Numbered from the stretch's first letter, positions 34,878 through 46,279 are shown. The stretch: DNA of 64,000 nucleotides from Silene latifolia (GCF_048544455.1 NC_133536.1:169280325-169344324); one strand, 5' to 3'. Made by a program: numbers and translations. Notes: generated by a model from the letters alone, not told the origin.

Positions 34878-35321
34878 TCAAGGGGGCATGTTCAAGGTGT
34901 TGTTGATGTTGCTCAACACCTTGAAAAAGTAATCAAAAGCTTGTTCATTATCATGATAGAGGTCTTCAATAAACCTTGGCCCTTCTTGTCGGTCTTGATC
35001 GATGGCATTACCAATGTAGGGATTAAAAAACCCTTCAAATTCGTCGTCCCAAAGACCACAAACTTCATTAAGTTGATCATTGAAAATCTCTTGATTTGAT
35101 GGAGACAACTTTCCCATTTCCTTTTCTTGGCTAATGAGGCCATCTTCTTTATTGCTTGTCTTTGATGAGCTTTGCAAGTTCTCTTTGTCACAATTCACTT
35201 GCTCTTTGAATGGAGCATCTTCAATTTTCTTCTTCCATTGGAGTTCCGACTTCTTCCTTTCATCCTTCCGACTATAATGATCGATCATAAAACACGGTTC
35301 ATGTAAACGGGGAGCTCTCAT
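34878..35321 (-). pseudogene. Athila B post-protease linker ORF, C-terminus unique
   Basis: 147 codons: MRAPRLHEPCFMIDHYSRKD, then acidic and Lys-rich sequence ending FFKVLSNINNTLNMPP. It follows the protease with a 4-bp overlap in another frame. Its start resembles the protease-RT linker of Athila polyproteins (x-C-x-MID). Where element A goes on to RT, this frame simply stops. The second half (GLWDDEFEGFFNPYIGNA) has no counterpart I recognise. It may be the relic of the deletion that removed pol, or a tail that has since been kept. Confidence 0.55.
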
Positions 35322-35760
35322 AGTCTTGTAAAGTTAAAAGTTATACTCTCATCTCCCACTTCTAGAGTGAGCTCACCATGTTTTACATCAATCACCGCAC
35401 CCGCGGTGTGTAAGAAGGGTCTTCCTAGAATGATTGGAATGTTGGAATCTTCCTCCATATCAACAATGACAAATTCCACCGGGATGAAAAACTTCCCAAT
35501 TCGTACGGGGACATCTTCCCATATCCCTAATGGTGTCTTCGTCGATCTATCGGCCATTTGGAGTGTGATATTGGTGCATTTAAGCTCTCCCATCCCCAAC
35601 CTTTTACTCACCGAGTACGGCATAACACTCACACTAGCCCCTAGATCACATAAGGCTTTGTTGATCGTGGTGTCGCCAATGGTACACGGTATTGAGAAGC
35701 TTCCCGGATCCTTTAGTTTTGGAGGTAACTCCCTTGAAGTATTGCACTACTCACCTTAGT
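35318..35760 (-). pseudogene. Athila B aspartic protease
   Basis: The minus strand reads LPPKLKDPGSFSIPCTIGDT and then ALCDLGASVSVMPYSVSKRL. The DLGAS active-site motif is the Athila form of D(S/T)GA. The flap-side strand follows in LTLQMADRSTKTPLGIWEDV-like sequence, then IPIILGRPFLHTAGAVIDV. The upstream joint to gag (35760-35814) is out of frame, with a stop after HVPAMRNI, so gag and protease are now separate frames. The protease would cut Gag and any Pol precursor in the particle. Confidence 0.85.
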
Positions 35761-35813
35761 GAAGGAGATAGTCTCAAGTTTCCAGATTGACTTCTTCTTT
35801 ATGAGGATGTCTT

Positions 35814-37673
35814 TCATATATTTCGCATAGCCGGCACGTGATTGATTAATTCCGTGAAAGGAATTGAGACTTCCAAATTCTTCACAATTTCCATAAACTT
35901 TCCAAGTTGGTCATCAAATTTGGGCTTGGCTTGACGACTTGGAAAAGGAAGTCTAATCACAATGGGCTCCTTCTCCTTGGCCTTGTCTTCATTTTTCTTT
36001 GAAATTTCTTCTTTTGATGATTCTCCATCTTTGGAGTTTTGCACAATTTCTTCCTTATCACTAGCTTCCACAACTTCATCCTCAACTTGCTTCTTTGGTG
36101 CTTCATACCTTGTACCACTTCTCAAGTGAACGACACTAACCGTTTCATGTCTTGGGGGATTACTTTGAGGTGGTAATTGCCCCTTTTGTCTTTGTGAGCT
36201 TGAAGATTCTAGTTGAGTCAATTGGGTTTCCAATATCTTGGTGTGAGCTAGAATGTTGTTGATGGTGGTTTCCTTTGCTTGACTATCTTTTTGCATTTGA
36301 GTGAAAAATTCTTGTTGATTCTTTTGCATTTGGAGGACCGCTTTTTGAACATCAAAACCTTGGTCATTTTGGTGATTGTATGGATTTTGGTTTTGGTAGC
36401 CTTGGTTTTGGTTGAAAAAGGGTCTTTGATTTTGGTTTATCATGGGAGGTGGGGTGTATGTTGTTTGAGGGTTTTGAACATTTTGGCTTTTGTATGAGAG
36501 ATTCGGATGAAACTTGGTGTTTTCATTGTAATAGTTGTAATAAAGGGTACCACTCTTGTATGCTTGGAAAGCATTCACTTGTTTATTTGTTCCCCTACAT
36601 TCACTTTGGTCATGTCCCAAAGTTCCACAATTCTCACATATCCCACTTGGGATTGATGAGGATGCCGTCATGGCATTAACATGATGCTTTGGTGATTTTG
36701 AGGCTTCTTCAAGTCTAGCCATAGCTTGTTCAAACTTCAAATTGATTGTGTCAATGTGAGCACTAAGTTGAGCACCCAATTGAGTAACGGAGTCCACTTC
36801 ATGCCTTCCTCCTCTAGTAGCCTTGCGAGGTCTACTATATTGTGAGTTATGGACCGCCATTTCCTCAATCTTGTTCCATATTTGATTGTCATCAACTTCG
36901 GTGAACATTCCATTTGATCCTATGTTGAGAATGTTCCTTGAATCTTTATATAGACCGTTCCAAAATTATTGTACCAAGAACCACTCGCTAAGTCCATGGT
37001 GAGGACATGAGCGACAAATTCCCTTGAACCGCTCCCAAGCTTCATACAAAGATTCTTCATCCCTTTGCTTAAAACCCGTAATTTGAGCTCTTAGCATGTT
37101 AGTCTTTTCCGGTGGGTAGAACTTTTTGTAGAAAGTTAGAGCCAACTTCTTCGAAGAATCTATTCCGAGAGTGGCCTTATCAAGGCCCTTCAACCATTGT
37201 TTCGCGGTGCCGATTAGAGAAAAAGGAAATAAGACCCATCGAATTTGGTCTTGAGTTACACCGGTTTGAGAAATCGCATCACAATAGTCACAAAAGGTTT
37301 CCATATGAGAATGAGGGTCTTCACTAGGCATCCCCCCAAATTGGCTCCTTTCGACTAATTGGATAAAGGCGGATTTGGCAATAAAATTTCCGGTCAAATG
37401 TTGTGGTGTGGGAGTACCATTGGGTAGGTTCTCCTCGGTGGGTATGGAATGTGATGAAAATTTAGGCATTGTAGGTTGATTTTGTGGGGTATTTTGTGTT
37501 GGGTTCTCCTCACCTTCTCTTGCAAAAGGGTTGATGAACTCAATAGTTGGTTGAATATCCACTACCTCACTAATACCTCTCAAATTCCTCCTAACAAATC
37601 TCCTTTTCTTTGTCAAGGTTCTTTCAATTTCACGATCAAAAGGTAACAAATCACTTTGTGACCTTCTAGACAT
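35814..37673 (-). pseudogene. gag: Athila B Gag with one premature stop
   Basis: From MSRRSQSDLLPFDREIERTL (second Met of the frame that opens at 37700). A capsid-type retrotransposon Gag domain contains GTAKQWLKGLDKATLGIDSS and QITGFKQRDEESLYEAWERF. A single TAA at 36966-36968 follows CPHHGLSEWFLVQ, and the same frame then continues from about 36965 through KIEEMAVHNSQYS. The CCHC knuckle CENCGTLGHDQSEC follows, then an Asn/Gln-rich region and an acidic/Lys-rich tail to 35814. Without that stop the protein would be about 620 residues. One stop in a young element suggests recent inactivation. Confidence 0.85.
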
Positions 37674-37791
37674 GCAAAATATCAAACAACTCGAAAACAA
37701 TTAGAACAAACCTTGCGGAGTTTTACTTCCCCAAGGTAAAGAAAGACACAACTAATAACAATATAAGAAAATCTAAATCAAGTTAACACCG

Positions 37792-37809
37792 TCCCCGGCA
37801 ACGGCTCCA
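37792..37809 (-). other. Primer-binding site of element B
   Basis: The minus strand reads TGGAGCCGTTGCCGGGGA, four bases from the 5' LTR. It differs by one base from the TGGCGCCGTTGCC core of element A. Confidence 0.8.
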
Positions 37810-37813
37810 TTTT

Positions 37814-39572
37814 TGATCGGAGTCCGTTTCGTGTTCACAATTTAATAGATGTTGTCGTTGGGTCACGTCCGAATCAAAAATAAATTTATAGCTTCACAAA
37901 CAACTCTACAATTAGAAAAGAGGCAAGTAAAGGTCGGATCCCAAGGGACGGGAATTGAGATGAGATTTCTATTGAAACTAGTGGTGTCTTAGGGGTGTCA
38001 CAATTTGGGTTGATGTAGAAGGTCACTAACTAAATAGCAATGAAAGTAAATAAGCAAGATGAATTAAAAGGTTTGTAAACAATTGATAAAAAACACTAGG
38101 GTGTCATGGGGTCATAGGGGAATCATGGGAATTGATCATACAAACATGTTCTCAAATTATAAGCAAGCAATTATTGTTGTGATGGATTGAGTTGGGTTAT
38201 ATCTTACAATCCTAGGAAAGTTTGGGTCCCAGAGCCAAATCGATTAGATTGTACAACACCTACAAGTCGACTTAGTCTCCCCTACTCAACAACATGCATG
38301 GTCTAATGAGACTCGAGTTGGTTTATGTCTTACAAGTCTCATTGAAAAGATAGGTGATGGGTAAAAAAATGCAAGGATTCATAGGCTCACATTTCATCAA
38401 ACATAACATGTGCATGAGTTGAGATCAAAACAAGCAAGCAAATAAACCATGAAAGCATATTAATTTAAGCATGAATCATTCCCCATGTTGGTTTCCCCTA
38501 ATTACCCATTAACCCTAGCTAGGTCACTACTCACTCATTATCATGTTGATCATGCTAGCAAGGTTGTCAATCATACCAACAAAAGTAAACATGATGAATA
38601 AATGAAAGTAATTAACAATAATTAAAAAGGGATTAAGAGAATTATACCTACTAATGATTCCAATAATAAAGCAAAGAATAAAAGAAGTACTTGATGCTTG
38701 ATTGAGAGGTTGTCAATCTCCCAATAATAACCCAAATAATCTTCAATTACCCAAAATAAAGGATGAACAAAAGAGAGATTAAGGAAATAAAACTTGTATT
38801 AGAACTAGATTAATTGTTGATTACAATACTAAAGAGACATTTGATTTATATTAACTACTCTAATAATTGATAAGAAGAACATGCTCTTCTAATTAGACTA
38901 ATGGGGTATTTATAGTGGAAATTAGGTGGATGCATTAGGGTTAACTAAGGGCTAAACTAGTAATTAAACTTCTTAGATTGAGCAGGGAGAAGCCGGTATT
39001 TTTCGAAGGAAGGGCTTCTTTCTTTGTAGCTTGGAGAAGACGAAATTTCGCTGTACTGGAATCCGTGCGTATAGGAGTCGGGACGGGCGGATTTAGGCAG
39101 GGGAAGACGGGCGTCTTTAGGGGAATCCGGGCGGATTCTGTGGCTGCTATCCGGGCGTCTTTGAAGGAAGACGCACGGATTGTGCTTGTGGAGGACGGGC
39201 GGATTCAGGACAATCCGCTCGGATTGTAGCTCAGCACTATTTCTTCTTCTTTTCTTCCCTTTTCTTCATAAAATCCTTGGGGATTTCCTCGGGGATGCAA
39301 GGATCCTTTCTCAACATTGCTCATCTACTATCATATGTACAAAGGCCTTCTAATCTTGTCTCTCCTTGATGCTTGGTCATTGAATTTAATCACTTTAGTC
39401 TTGTTTTGCCATGAAAATGCAAGATTTGCACTCCTTTCCTAACAAGGGATCAAAATCTCAAAGAATATGCAAAACAAAGAACTAAAGACAATAAATGACC
39501 CAAATATGCACTGAAAAGCATGGGAACAAGGGTAATTCGGGGGCTATATATGCGCTAATTATGGTCACATCA
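37814..39572 (-). repeat. Athila B 5' LTR
   Basis: Near-identical partner of 28419-30176, including the palindrome cluster (about 39059-39226). The right flank GGTAT at 39573-39577 is the TSD. Confidence 0.93.
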
Positions 39573-40651
39573 GGTATGTGTCTCACCTCTTAGGTCCAAA
39601 TGGTAGGTAGGTCTAGTAAAGGGGGCACTCCCGTGATAAAGCTTAGTGTGGACCAAAGCCTTTATTTCTTTCTTTTCGTCAGGTAGAATAATGGAGTCTT
39701 GTCTACCTATTTTCCAAATCATGTTAGGGAGAGCATCCCTAAACCAATTACAAGAAAGAAAATATTCATAATCAAGCCCAACTCCCTTTTTTCTAGACTC
39801 AAGCAATGGTCTCAAGTTGGTATTTTCTTGGTTAAATCTACATAAGTGGTGCGCAATCTTAGTGACCAAACCCCCCAAGACAATACAACTATTTTTGGGG
39901 TTGCATTGTTTGGTCAAATGGACCGCAAAGTGGTATAGGGGATATTGATTCCCCACCTCTCATCACCATTAACATTCAAGAAAGCACCCAAAATCTCTAC
40001 CTCAATCTTCCTCACCGAATGAGGTTCATTTCTCCCAAAAAAGGTCCATCCCATAAACCTTTGCCAAATCCTTATGTCGGGGTAATGTATATATTGATAA
40101 GGGCTATGGTCCCAACCTTGGAAAGGCAAGTGAGAAATGGCATTCCAAGTTAAAACGGGTTTATAAGACTCGGGTGATTTGATAGGTAGGTCCTTGTGAG
40201 GCAATTGGAAGATATTGGCAAAGTCCGATAAGTCCATCCTATGGTCTTCATTAAACAAGCGGAAGGTAACAAAAACTATAAAACCGGGTTTCCTAGGCCT
40301 ATGAAACTCAAAAGAGCTTAAGAACTCAAGGGTGAGTTCGGGAAAGGTCTTATTATTCATTGTGTAACAATGCTTCATACCAAGATTCTTAAACAATGCC
40401 TTAACATTTTTCTCAATTCCAATGTTGTTTAAAGAAGCTTGGTTGATAAATTTGGTTGGTTTCATACCTTTGCTCTTTAAGCTGACCCAATTGTTGTATT
40501 GAGCTTGTGAATTGAAGATCACACCCGGAAAATCCGGGTCTTGCCACTCCGGGACTTCCTCCATTTGCACATCTTCCGCAGCATTTGAAGGTTCCGCCTC
40601 ACCTCTCCTTCTCTTAGAAGCACCTTGGGTAGGAGCTTTTCTTGGTGCCAT
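39573..40651 (-). pseudogene. Athila A env-like ORF, N-terminal part
   Basis: ATG at 40651: MAPRKAPTQGASKRRRGEAE, a basic start. The core contains FPELTLEFLSSFEFHRPRKP and PYQYIHYPDIRIWQRFMGW. A frame change near 39945 (after GDERWGI) moves to the frame that reads YPLYHFAVHLTKQCNPKNSC and IVLGGLVTKIAHHLC. It stops being A's own sequence at the TSD of element B and resumes at 28418. It is homologous to the env-like ORF of B at about the level of separate families. Confidence 0.72.
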
Positions 40652-41486
40652 TTTTCTGAAATTTAAGACAAGACTTCATCTTAAGGCAAACCAAAATTCA
40701 TCCAAATAGACATAATAGAACGAATTAGTGAACTAATTCACACGACAAACATGAATAAAGCATTCTACAATCAATTTCTAGTACTAAAAAGCACAAAATC
40801 GAATTCCCCCAAATCGAGTTAGGGTTTGCATAATTCAATTTAATTGATTGAAAATGATGAATTTAAAGAGAAAAGAGAAGAAAACTTACCAATTGATGTT
40901 AAATGATGAATGAATCTTGTAAATCAATGAAGAAATTGATGTTTCCTAGTGATTTTAGGTAAAGAATTAAAGAAATGTGGAAGAGAGAAGGAGGAGAAGG
41001 TACCGTCGGGTTTGCAAAGTGATAGAAAAATCTTTTTTTTTTACCAGTATATAGCAGCTGCCAACAAATCACGGAACCACGACCCCGATTGGGGCTGGCA
41101 ACCCCGATCGGGGTTGACTACTCCTTCTGGATTTGACTCTTTTCCGCGTTTGATTTAATTTCTTTCTCGTTTCTCGAAAACCAAGTTCCCGAACGGGGTT
41201 CTTGCATGGGGAAGCGTGCCAGATTCTCTTCTAAGCCTCCTTTCTTCATTTTCACCTAAAAATCACAAAAAGAAACATCGTCAAGTCGATTATTTTATTA
41301 ATAATCTAGAAAAACAATAAATTGCAGAAAAATAAAAACAAATTAAAAGCTTGGGTTGCCTCCCAAGAAGCGCTGGTTTAACGTCCCGCATGACGTAAAC
41401 ACTTGAGTCAGTTTAAGATTTCTTTGGTAGAGGTTGAACGGTCATTTCCTCTATCAGACCAATGATCACATTCTCATGGTAGAGCT
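40652..41486 (-). other. Athila A spacer between pol and env-like ORF
   Basis: About 0.8 kb of non-coding sequence. It includes a purine/pyrimidine-rich GCTTGGGAGGCAACCCAAG-like motif (minus strand, near 41350-41375) and three family palindromes at 41082-41201. Confidence 0.65.
41082..41201. repeat. ACCCCG-NN-CGGGGT palindromes (internal copy)
   Basis: Three copies: ACCCCGATTGGGGC (41082-41095), ACCCCGATCGGGGT (41101-41114) and TTCCCGAACGGGGT (41188-41201). The same motif sits in the 3' LTR at 25898-25911. Confidence 0.8.
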
Positions 41487-43949
41487 TCAAACGATGACCG
41501 TTTGCTTTAATTTTTCGCCCTTGGTGGTCATCACTTCAACGGAACCGAACTTGTTGACATTTGTGACGGTATATGGACCGGTCCACCGTGATCGTAACTT
41601 TTCCGAAAATAGCTTGTAACGGGAATTGAAGAGCAACACTTTATCACCAATTTGAAATTCCTTGTTCAAGATCTTTTTGTCATGCCATCTTTTTGTCCTC
41701 TCCTTGTAGAGATGGGAGGTACCATAAGCTTGCAAGCGGAATTCATCAAGTTCATTGAGTTGCAATAAGCGCTTTTCTCCACTCAATTTCGGGTCCATAT
41801 TAAGCTCCTTAATCGCCCAAAAGCCTTTTGTTCCATCTCAACGGGAATATGGCACGCCTTTCCATAGACCAACCTATATGGTGAGGTACCAATAGGTGCC
41901 TTATATGCGGTACGGTAGGCCCACAAGGTATCATCGAGCTTCATACTCCAATCCTTTCGTGATTTGGCAATAACTTTCTCAAGTATGGACTTGATCTCAC
42001 GGTTAGAAACCTCCACTTGGCCACTAGTTTGTGGATGGTAAGCCAAGCCTCTTCTATGATAGACTCCATATTTTTCCAATAAGGCATCAAGTTGTTTCTC
42101 ACCAAAATGAGTACCACGATCACTAATGATCGCTCTTGGAACACCAAACCTTGGAACACCAAACCTTGGAAATATGATCTTCTTGAATAAGTTGATCACG
42201 ATGCGAGCATCGTTAGTTGGAGTAGCAATTGCCTCTACCCATTTAGAGACATAATCAACGACAACCAAAATATACCGATTCCCTTTTGAGGAAGGAAACG
42301 GTCCTTGATAATCTATGCCCCAAACATCGAACACCTCTACTTCCAAGATACCATTTAAAGGCATCTCATGCCTCCTTGATATGGAGCCCGTCCTTTGGCA
42401 AGCATCACAAGCCGTCACGAAATTCTTAGCATCTTGGAACATAGTTGGCCAATAGAAGCCGGATTGTAACACCTTTGCAACGGTCTTAGATGGCCCATGA
42501 TGACCACCATAAGGAGAAGAATGGCATCCTTCTAGCACCCCTTTCACATTACAATGTGGGATACATCTCCGGAATAGCCCATCGGAGCAATGTTTGAACA
42601 AATGTGGATCATCCCATAGGAAGAACTTGGCATCATATAAAAACTTCTTCCTTTGTTGATACGAAAAGTCGGGTGGCAATTCTCTTCCAACTAGGTAGTT
42701 CGCTATGTCGGCATACCAAGGAGTATTGGCTTCCAACATCATTAGAACATCATCGGTGAAGGAATCATCGATAGGTAACTCAATACCTCCATCATTGAAC
42801 TTCAAACGGGATAAGTGATCGGCAACAACATTTTCGGCCCCCTTCTTGTCTTTAATTTCAAGATCAAATTCTTGCAAGAGCAAGATCCATCTTATCAACC
42901 TTGGCTTAGCTTCTTGTTTGGCTAGGAGGTGCTTCAATGAGGCATGATCGGTATGAACAATGACTTTTGAACCGATCAAGTAAGAGTGGAATTTGTCTAA
43001 GGCATAGACAATGGCAAGTAGCTCTTTCTCCGTGGTGGCATAGTTGACTTGAGCCGCATCCAAGGTTTTGCTAGAATAGTAGATAGCATGGAGAACCTTG
43101 TCCTTTCTTTGTCCTAGCACGGCACCTACCGCATAGTCACTTGCATCACACATGAGCTCGAATGACAAGTTCCAATCCGGTGATTGGATGATAGGTGCGG
43201 AAATCAAAGCCTTCTTGATCCTATTAAAAGACTCAAGACAATCGTTAGTAAACACAAAGGGAGCATCTTTTAAAAGAAGCTCCGTAAGGGGTTTGACAAT
43301 CTTAGAAAAATCTCTAATAAAACGGCGGTAGAAACCCGCATGGCCTAAGAAACTCCTTACACTCTTCACATTTACCGGTGGGGGTAGTTGCTCAATAACT
43401 TGGACCTTAGCACGGTCCACTTCAATTCCTCTTTCCGAAACAATATGACCAAGCACCACTCCTTCATTCACCATGAAGTGGCACTTTTCCAAATTCAACA
43501 CCAAATCAACCTCCTTATATCGCTTTAAAACTTTGGACAAGTTAGCCAAACAAGCATCAAAAGAAGAACCATAGACACTAAAATCATCCATAAACACCTC
43601 CATGATAGACTCAATGTAGTCGGAAAAGATGCTTATCATGCAACGTTGGAAAGTGGCGGGGGCATTACAAAGACCGAAGGGCATTCTAAGGTAGGCGAAG
43701 GTACCATAGGGACACGTAAACGTGGTCTTATCTTGGTCATCCGGGTGGATGGGTATTTGAAAGAACCCGGAATAACCATCTAGATAGCAAAAATACTTGT
43801 GACATGCCAACCTTTCCAACATTTGGTCAATAAAAGGTAATGGGTAGTGGTCTTTCTTGGTGGCTAGATTTAGCCTCCTATAGTTAATGCACATTCTCCA
43901 TCCCGTCACAATTCTAGTTGGAATTAGCTCTTTTTTATCATTTTTGACT
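41487..43949 (-). pseudogene. pol: Athila A reverse transcriptase - RNase H - integrase
   Basis: From about [22 protein letters not shown] blocks are [14 protein letters not shown] and [15 protein letters not shown], and the catalytic box is FMDD in [11 protein letters not shown] (YMDD variant). RNase H has [20 protein letters not shown] and [13 protein letters not shown]. Integrase has an H-H-C-C finger (ending CDACQRTG) and a DDE core in [19 protein letters not shown] and [13 protein letters not shown], all three acidic residues present. A short tandem duplication gives [12 protein letters not shown] one-base deletion near 41810 puts the C-terminal part (41798-41487, RSRWTGPYTVTNVNKFGSVE) in another frame. 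The N-terminal RT edge is replaced by foreign DNA at 43949-44165. Confidence 0.9.
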
Positions 43950-44165
43950 AGATGATGATGGTGGGGAAGGGTTTGTGTGGGACGTGAGGGGTGAATCATC
44001 GAGGGCTGAAATTGCTGAACTCATACTAATTGGTAAATTATGGGCTTCAAAATCTATTAATACGAAGGCGGCTATTGAATCAATGACAAAACTTTGGAAC
44101 CCTAAAGGGTCTATTGTAGGAAACGTGATCGATGTAAAAGAGAAAATTTTTGTCTTTAAATTCTC
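43949..44165 (+). pseudogene. Patch of DUF4283 (LINE ORF1-type) sequence inside Athila pol
   Basis: About 215 bp in the opposite orientation to the host element. The plus strand reads [20 protein letters not shown] and then SMTKLWNPKGSIVGNVIDVK and IFVFKF. This is the N-terminal half of a DUF4283 domain. It replaces roughly 50-60 bp of the pol segment that normally lies between GIIYAIS and [11 protein letters not shown]. It has no poly-A and no clear TSD. The junction near 44165 has a few bases that fit both sides, so repair-mediated filler is more likely than a normal LINE insertion. Confidence 0.72.
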
Positions 44166-45532
44166 GAAATTGCGTAGATAATTCCCGGATCTAACAATTT
44201 TAGCACTTCCTTTTTGACCACTTCTTGCATGTTAGGATTTAGTCGTCTTTGACCTTGGACACATGGTTTATGATCTTCCTCAAGATTAATTCGGTGCATG
44301 CAAAATTCGGGGCTTATGCCCTTTAAATTGTCAAGTTTATAACCAATGGCTTTCTTGTGAGACCTTAAGACTTGAAGCAATTTAGCCAATTGACTCTCAT
44401 CTAATTTAGCACTAACGATTACCGGACACATCTTCTTATCATCAAGAAAAGCATACCTCAAATTGGAAGGGAGGGGCTTAAGCTCGGATTTTTGTACCTC
44501 AAGTTCTTGAGGTGTAGCAACCAAGCCTATAAAATGTGAGCTTTCCTCCAATGATAGCTCCTCTCCATCCAATTCTTGATATAAAGCATCAATCTCCTCA
44601 TTTCCAATCTCATCATCACCTAAAAATGATTCTAAAAGCAAGAGTGCCTCCAAGGGATCTTTAGATAAAGATCGAGGTGTAGAGTCTTCTATAACAATGT
44701 CAACAACATCCAAAATTTTAATAGAATAACAAGACTCTTCTATCATTGGACTCTTCATGGCACTATTCAAATTATACGTGACCTTATCGTCACTCACTTC
44801 CAATGTAATTTTACCATTCTTGACATCAATTAACGCACCCGCGGTATGTAAAAATGGTCTTCCCAAAATGATTGGGATTTGGGCATCTTCGGCCATGTCA
44901 AGAACAATAAAATCAACCGGGATGAAAAACTTACCAACTTTAACGGGAAAATCCTCCAAAACTCCCAAAGGGCGTTTTATAGAACGGTCCGCCATTTGCA
45001 ATGTGACACTAGTGCATTTTAAGACTCCCATATTAAGCTTAGCACAAATAAAGTAAGATATTACACTCACACTAGCACCTAAATCGCATAAAGCTTTATC
45101 AATTTGATAGGTGCCAATTGTGCATGGAATAGAAAAGCTACCGGGATCTTTTAACTTAGGAGGGGACTTGTTTTGCAAAAGAGCACTCACCTCGGCGGTG
45201 AGAGCTATCGTTTCAACTTCATCAAAAGTCCTCTTCTTAGTTAAAATGTCTTTCATGAACTTAGTGTAAGATGGAATTTGAGTGATTAATTCGGTAAAAG
45301 GAACGGTTACCTGGAGATTCTTCACAACTTCCATGAATTTACCAAATTGATAATTCTTTTTATGCTTTGCCAATCTATGAGGAAATGGCACTTTGACTTT
45401 TTCCGGAATCTTTGCTTCAACATCTTTCTTTAGAGGAGCATCCTCCACTTCCTTGACTTTCTCAACAACAAGTGGATCATCCACTTTCTTGGGAACTTTT
45501 TCACTTTCTTTATCATTTGGAGAAATCTCCAA
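44166..45532 (-). pseudogene. pol: Athila A protease and protease-RT linker
   Basis: One frame of about 455 codons. An acidic/Lys-rich start leads to LPFPHRLA-like Athila sequence, then DPGSFSIPCTIGTYQIDKAL. The active-site motif is CDLGASVSVISYF, followed by ADRSIKRPLGVLEDFPVKVG and IPIILGRPFLHTAGALIDVK. The linker contains LPSNLRYAFLDDKKMCPVIV and the start of the RT region, INLEEDHKPCVQGQRRLNPN with EVLKLLDPGIIYAIS. The frame stops in the inserted patch. Confidence 0.87.
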
Positions 45533-45594
45533 CTCAACAAGAACCTCCTAATCTTCTTTGGGCATGGATAGCCCATCATATTTTGTACCACTTC

Positions 45595-46279
45595 TTAAAG
45601 AGATAGCATTAAGGGTAGCATGTGGTTACCTTGAGGGGGTAGTTGATCCATTTTCCTTGAAGAGCTAGATGAGGCCAATTGAGCCATTTGTTTCTCCAAC
45701 ATCTTGATTGCGGCATTTTGAGCTTGCTCATTCTTTTGGATTTGAGCCAACAATTCCTTTTGCATTCGGACTATCAAGCCCTCGAGCTTACCTCCTTATT
45801 GGTTGTTTTGTTGGCCATTTTGTGGTGGGGGTTGATTTTGTTGGTAATTGTTTTGTGGGGGCCTTTGTTGATTTTGATAACCCGGTGGAGGATTATACTT
45901 TTGTTTTTGAGGGACATAGGCATTTTGTTGTGGTAGGGGTTGTGGTTGAGGATTAAGCACATTGTTGCTTCTATAAGACATATTCGGGTGAAATCTTGTA
46001 TTTGGGTTATATGTGTTTGAGAATGTACCTCGGTAGATAAGCATTTTGTCTTAAAGCTTGGAAAGCATTTACCTCTTCAATGGGAGCTTGGCAATGAGTG
46101 GTGTAGTGACCCGCACCTCCGCAACCATCACAAACGATGATTTGACTTGTTGAAGACACAACAATGAGTTGTTGAACGGAATCTATAGCATCTCTTTCCG
46201 CCAATTGTTGTTGGAGCAAGGCAATTTGAGCTAGCAAAACGGAGTTGTTGGAGGATTCTTCTTTACCTTTGGGTGGCAC
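45595..46279 (-). pseudogene. gag: Athila A Gag, C-terminal part (zinc knuckle, Gln/Pro-rich)
   Basis: Three successive frames: 46279-46007 with CCHC knuckle CDGCGGAGHYTTHC and EEVNAFQALRQNAYLPR; 46044-45796, rich in Asn, Pro and Gln (RFHPNMSYRSNNVLNPQPQP); and 45777-45595 (ALIQKNEQAQNAAIKMLEKQ-like coiled region). At least two indels break what is a single gag tail in element B. Confidence 0.78.

Larger units (their letters stand above)
28419..39572 (-). mobile_element. Athila-type element B: gag, protease and env-like ORF but no RT/RNase H/integrase
   Basis: LTRs are 28419-30176 and 37814-39572, each 1.76 kb with about 20 differences by eye (near 1%). The TSD is GGTAT at 28414-28418 and 39573-39577. 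The PBS (TGGAGCCGTTGCCGGGGA, 37792-37809) and a PPT (30177-30190) are present. Minus-strand order is gag (37673-35814), protease (about 35760-35318), a linker ORF (35321-34878), a motif-rich spacer (34530-34169) and the env-like ORF (33835-32249). Nothing resembling RT, RNase H or integrase occurs between protease and env-like ORF. It is a non-autonomous derivative that moved recently and must borrow Pol. Confidence 0.92.
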
